DNA of 64,000 nt, from positions 19,001-83,000 of the forward strand of contig NZ_JAGRPF010000139.1 in assembly GCF_020439865.1 (NCBI RefSeq), given 5' to 3'. This DNA is from Prosthecobacter sp. (GTDB taxonomy: Bacteria > Verrucomicrobiota > Verrucomicrobiia > Verrucomicrobiales > Verrucomicrobiaceae). The notes under the pieces were generated by a model, which did no database searches, was not told the origin of the DNA, and saw only the letters and a list, made by a program, of their open reading frames with translations. The translations under genes were made by a program, and so were the position numbers. Below, piece by piece: positions 63,311-64,000 of this stretch; position 1 is the stretch's first letter, and every line of letters begins with the position of its first letter.

Positions 63311-64000
63311 ATGGCCACCGAAACACACCTGCACGAAACCACCCTAAACGGGCCGAAGACGCGGCGCTGGGTGGTGGAGGCGCGTGAGTGCGTGGAGATG
63401 AGCACGCATCGCATTGCCCGGCTAGGCATGGACGAGGCGCTGCCGCCGTACCGGCGTGTGCGCATGAAGCCGGAGGGGAGTTTCGTCCTCGCCTGCGTGA
63501 GCGGCGAGGGTTCGATCCTGCTCGACGGTCGCTGGCAGCGCGTGAAACCGGGCATGGTCTGCCTGGCGCCGCCCCGTGTGCTGAATGCGTTTGAGGCGAA
63601 AGGGCGCGAGCGCTGGTGCTTCGCGTGGGTGCGCTACGACGAGCCGAGTTTTGTCACTCCCGTGGTCGGGGCGGCGTCGCCGGTGATGCCGACGGCACAG
63701 GCGGATGAGATCGTGCGTATCATCTCAGGCGTGCGTGCCGAATGGGAAGGGGAGCGCGAACCGCGTCTTCTGCATCACTGGCTGGAACTCCTGCACGCGA
63801 CGATCCGTCGCATCGCCCAGCCGTGGCGGAGCAAGGAACCGCGTGTGGCGAAGTTGTGGGCCGATGTGGAGCAGGACCTGATGCGCGACTGGACGCTCGC
63901 GGAGCTGGCGCATCGCAGTCATTGCAGCCCCGAGCATCTGCGGCGGCTTTGTTTGAAGGAACTTGGCCGCAGCCCGATGCAGCACCTGACCTGCCTGCGC
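63311..64000 (+). CDS. AraC-family regulator, truncated by window end
   Basis: 230 codons are present and the frame runs off the window. The N-terminal ~165 residues resemble an AraC-type cupin sensor (GSFVLACVSGEGSILLDGRWQRVKPGMVCLAPP). The C-terminus enters the helix-turn-helix part: WTLAELAHRSHCSPEHLRRLCLKELGRSPMQHL, the usual first HTH and linker of AraC/XylS proteins. ATG at 63311 is chosen. By context it may control itself and the neighbouring carboxypeptidase or the giant cytochrome gene; the inducer is unknown. Confidence 0.85.
   Translation, partial: MATETHLHETTLNGPKTRRWVVEARECVEMSTHRIARLGMDEALPPYRRVRMKPEGSFVLACVSGEGSILLDGRWQRVKPGMVCLAPPRVLNAFEAKGRERWCFAWVRYDEPSFVTPVVGAASPVMPTAQADEIVRIISGVRAEWEGEREPRLLHHWLELLHATIRRIAQPWRSKEPRVAKLWADVEQDLMRDWTLAELAHRSHCSPEHLRRLCLKELGRSPMQHLTCLR

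Overview
The window looks like a chromosome segment from a free-living member of the phylum Verrucomicrobiota, almost certainly the genus Prosthecobacter. The decisive evidence is an intact bacterial tubulin cluster, btubA-btubB followed by a kinesin-light-chain-like TPR gene (bklc), at 13.8-17.3 kb. By established knowledge these genes are essentially confined to Prosthecobacter and close relatives. The rest fits the Planctomycetes/Verrucomicrobia group: a DUF1549/DUF1553 cytochrome with a DUF1501 partner, a giant DUF1080/PVC-dehydrogenase/cytochrome protein, sulfatases with Tat-exported Gfo/Idh/MocA oxidoreductases, and an exosortase-EpsI fusion. GC is high in most genes. No rRNA, tRNA, CRISPR array, transposase or prophage was seen.

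Layout. 0.1-5 kb: protease-inhibitor-like lipoprotein, TPR and zinc-ribbon/WD40 proteins, an exported esterase. 5.1-9.1 kb: PSCyt1/DUF1549/DUF1553 protein plus DUF1501 partner. 9.15-17.3 kb: a one-TM protein of unknown family, an AT-rich spacer, a membrane protein with two degenerate kinase folds, then btubA, btubB and bklc. 17.4-22.8 kb: nagZ, a candidate small RNA, trpE, thrH, a PNPOx-like protein, a YkgJ-like protein and an unknown. 22.8-31.2 kb: an AsmA-like protein, a TonB receptor, an outer-membrane barrel, accA, a LysM protein, a conserved unknown, an RsmB-type methyltransferase and an FmdB-like protein. 31.3-42.7 kb: two MFS paralogues, a PBP2, a small conserved protein, an ACT protein, an exosortase-EpsI fusion, a one-TM protein, a glycogen synthase and an AT-richer orphan. 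42.7-48.6 kb: two oxidoreductases and two sulfatases. 48.6-57.7 kb: a translationally coupled thiD / S41-like / IF-1-like set, apaG, a SUMF1-fold protein, a large hydrolase, an HslV-like Ntn hydrolase, an adenylate-kinase-like protein, a PQQ propeller and a MEKHLA protein. 57.9-64 kb: the giant cytochrome protein, a D-Ala-D-Ala carboxypeptidase and an AraC regulator cut by the window end.

How genes may work together. BtubA and BtubB are known to co-polymerise into small microtubule-like tubes, and BklC is reported to bind or stabilise them. Directly upstream, in the same direction, lies a single-pass membrane protein whose two kinase-like domains have lost complementary catalytic motifs, preceded by another single-pass protein. 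Together they could link the tubulin filaments to the envelope; this is inference from position only. The sulfatase/oxidoreductase block and the PVC cytochrome proteins fit breakdown of (sulfated) polysaccharides. Three imperfect palindromic repeats of about 60-105 bp were found, two overlapping or inside coding sequence, and a four-box operator-like array precedes the AraC gene.
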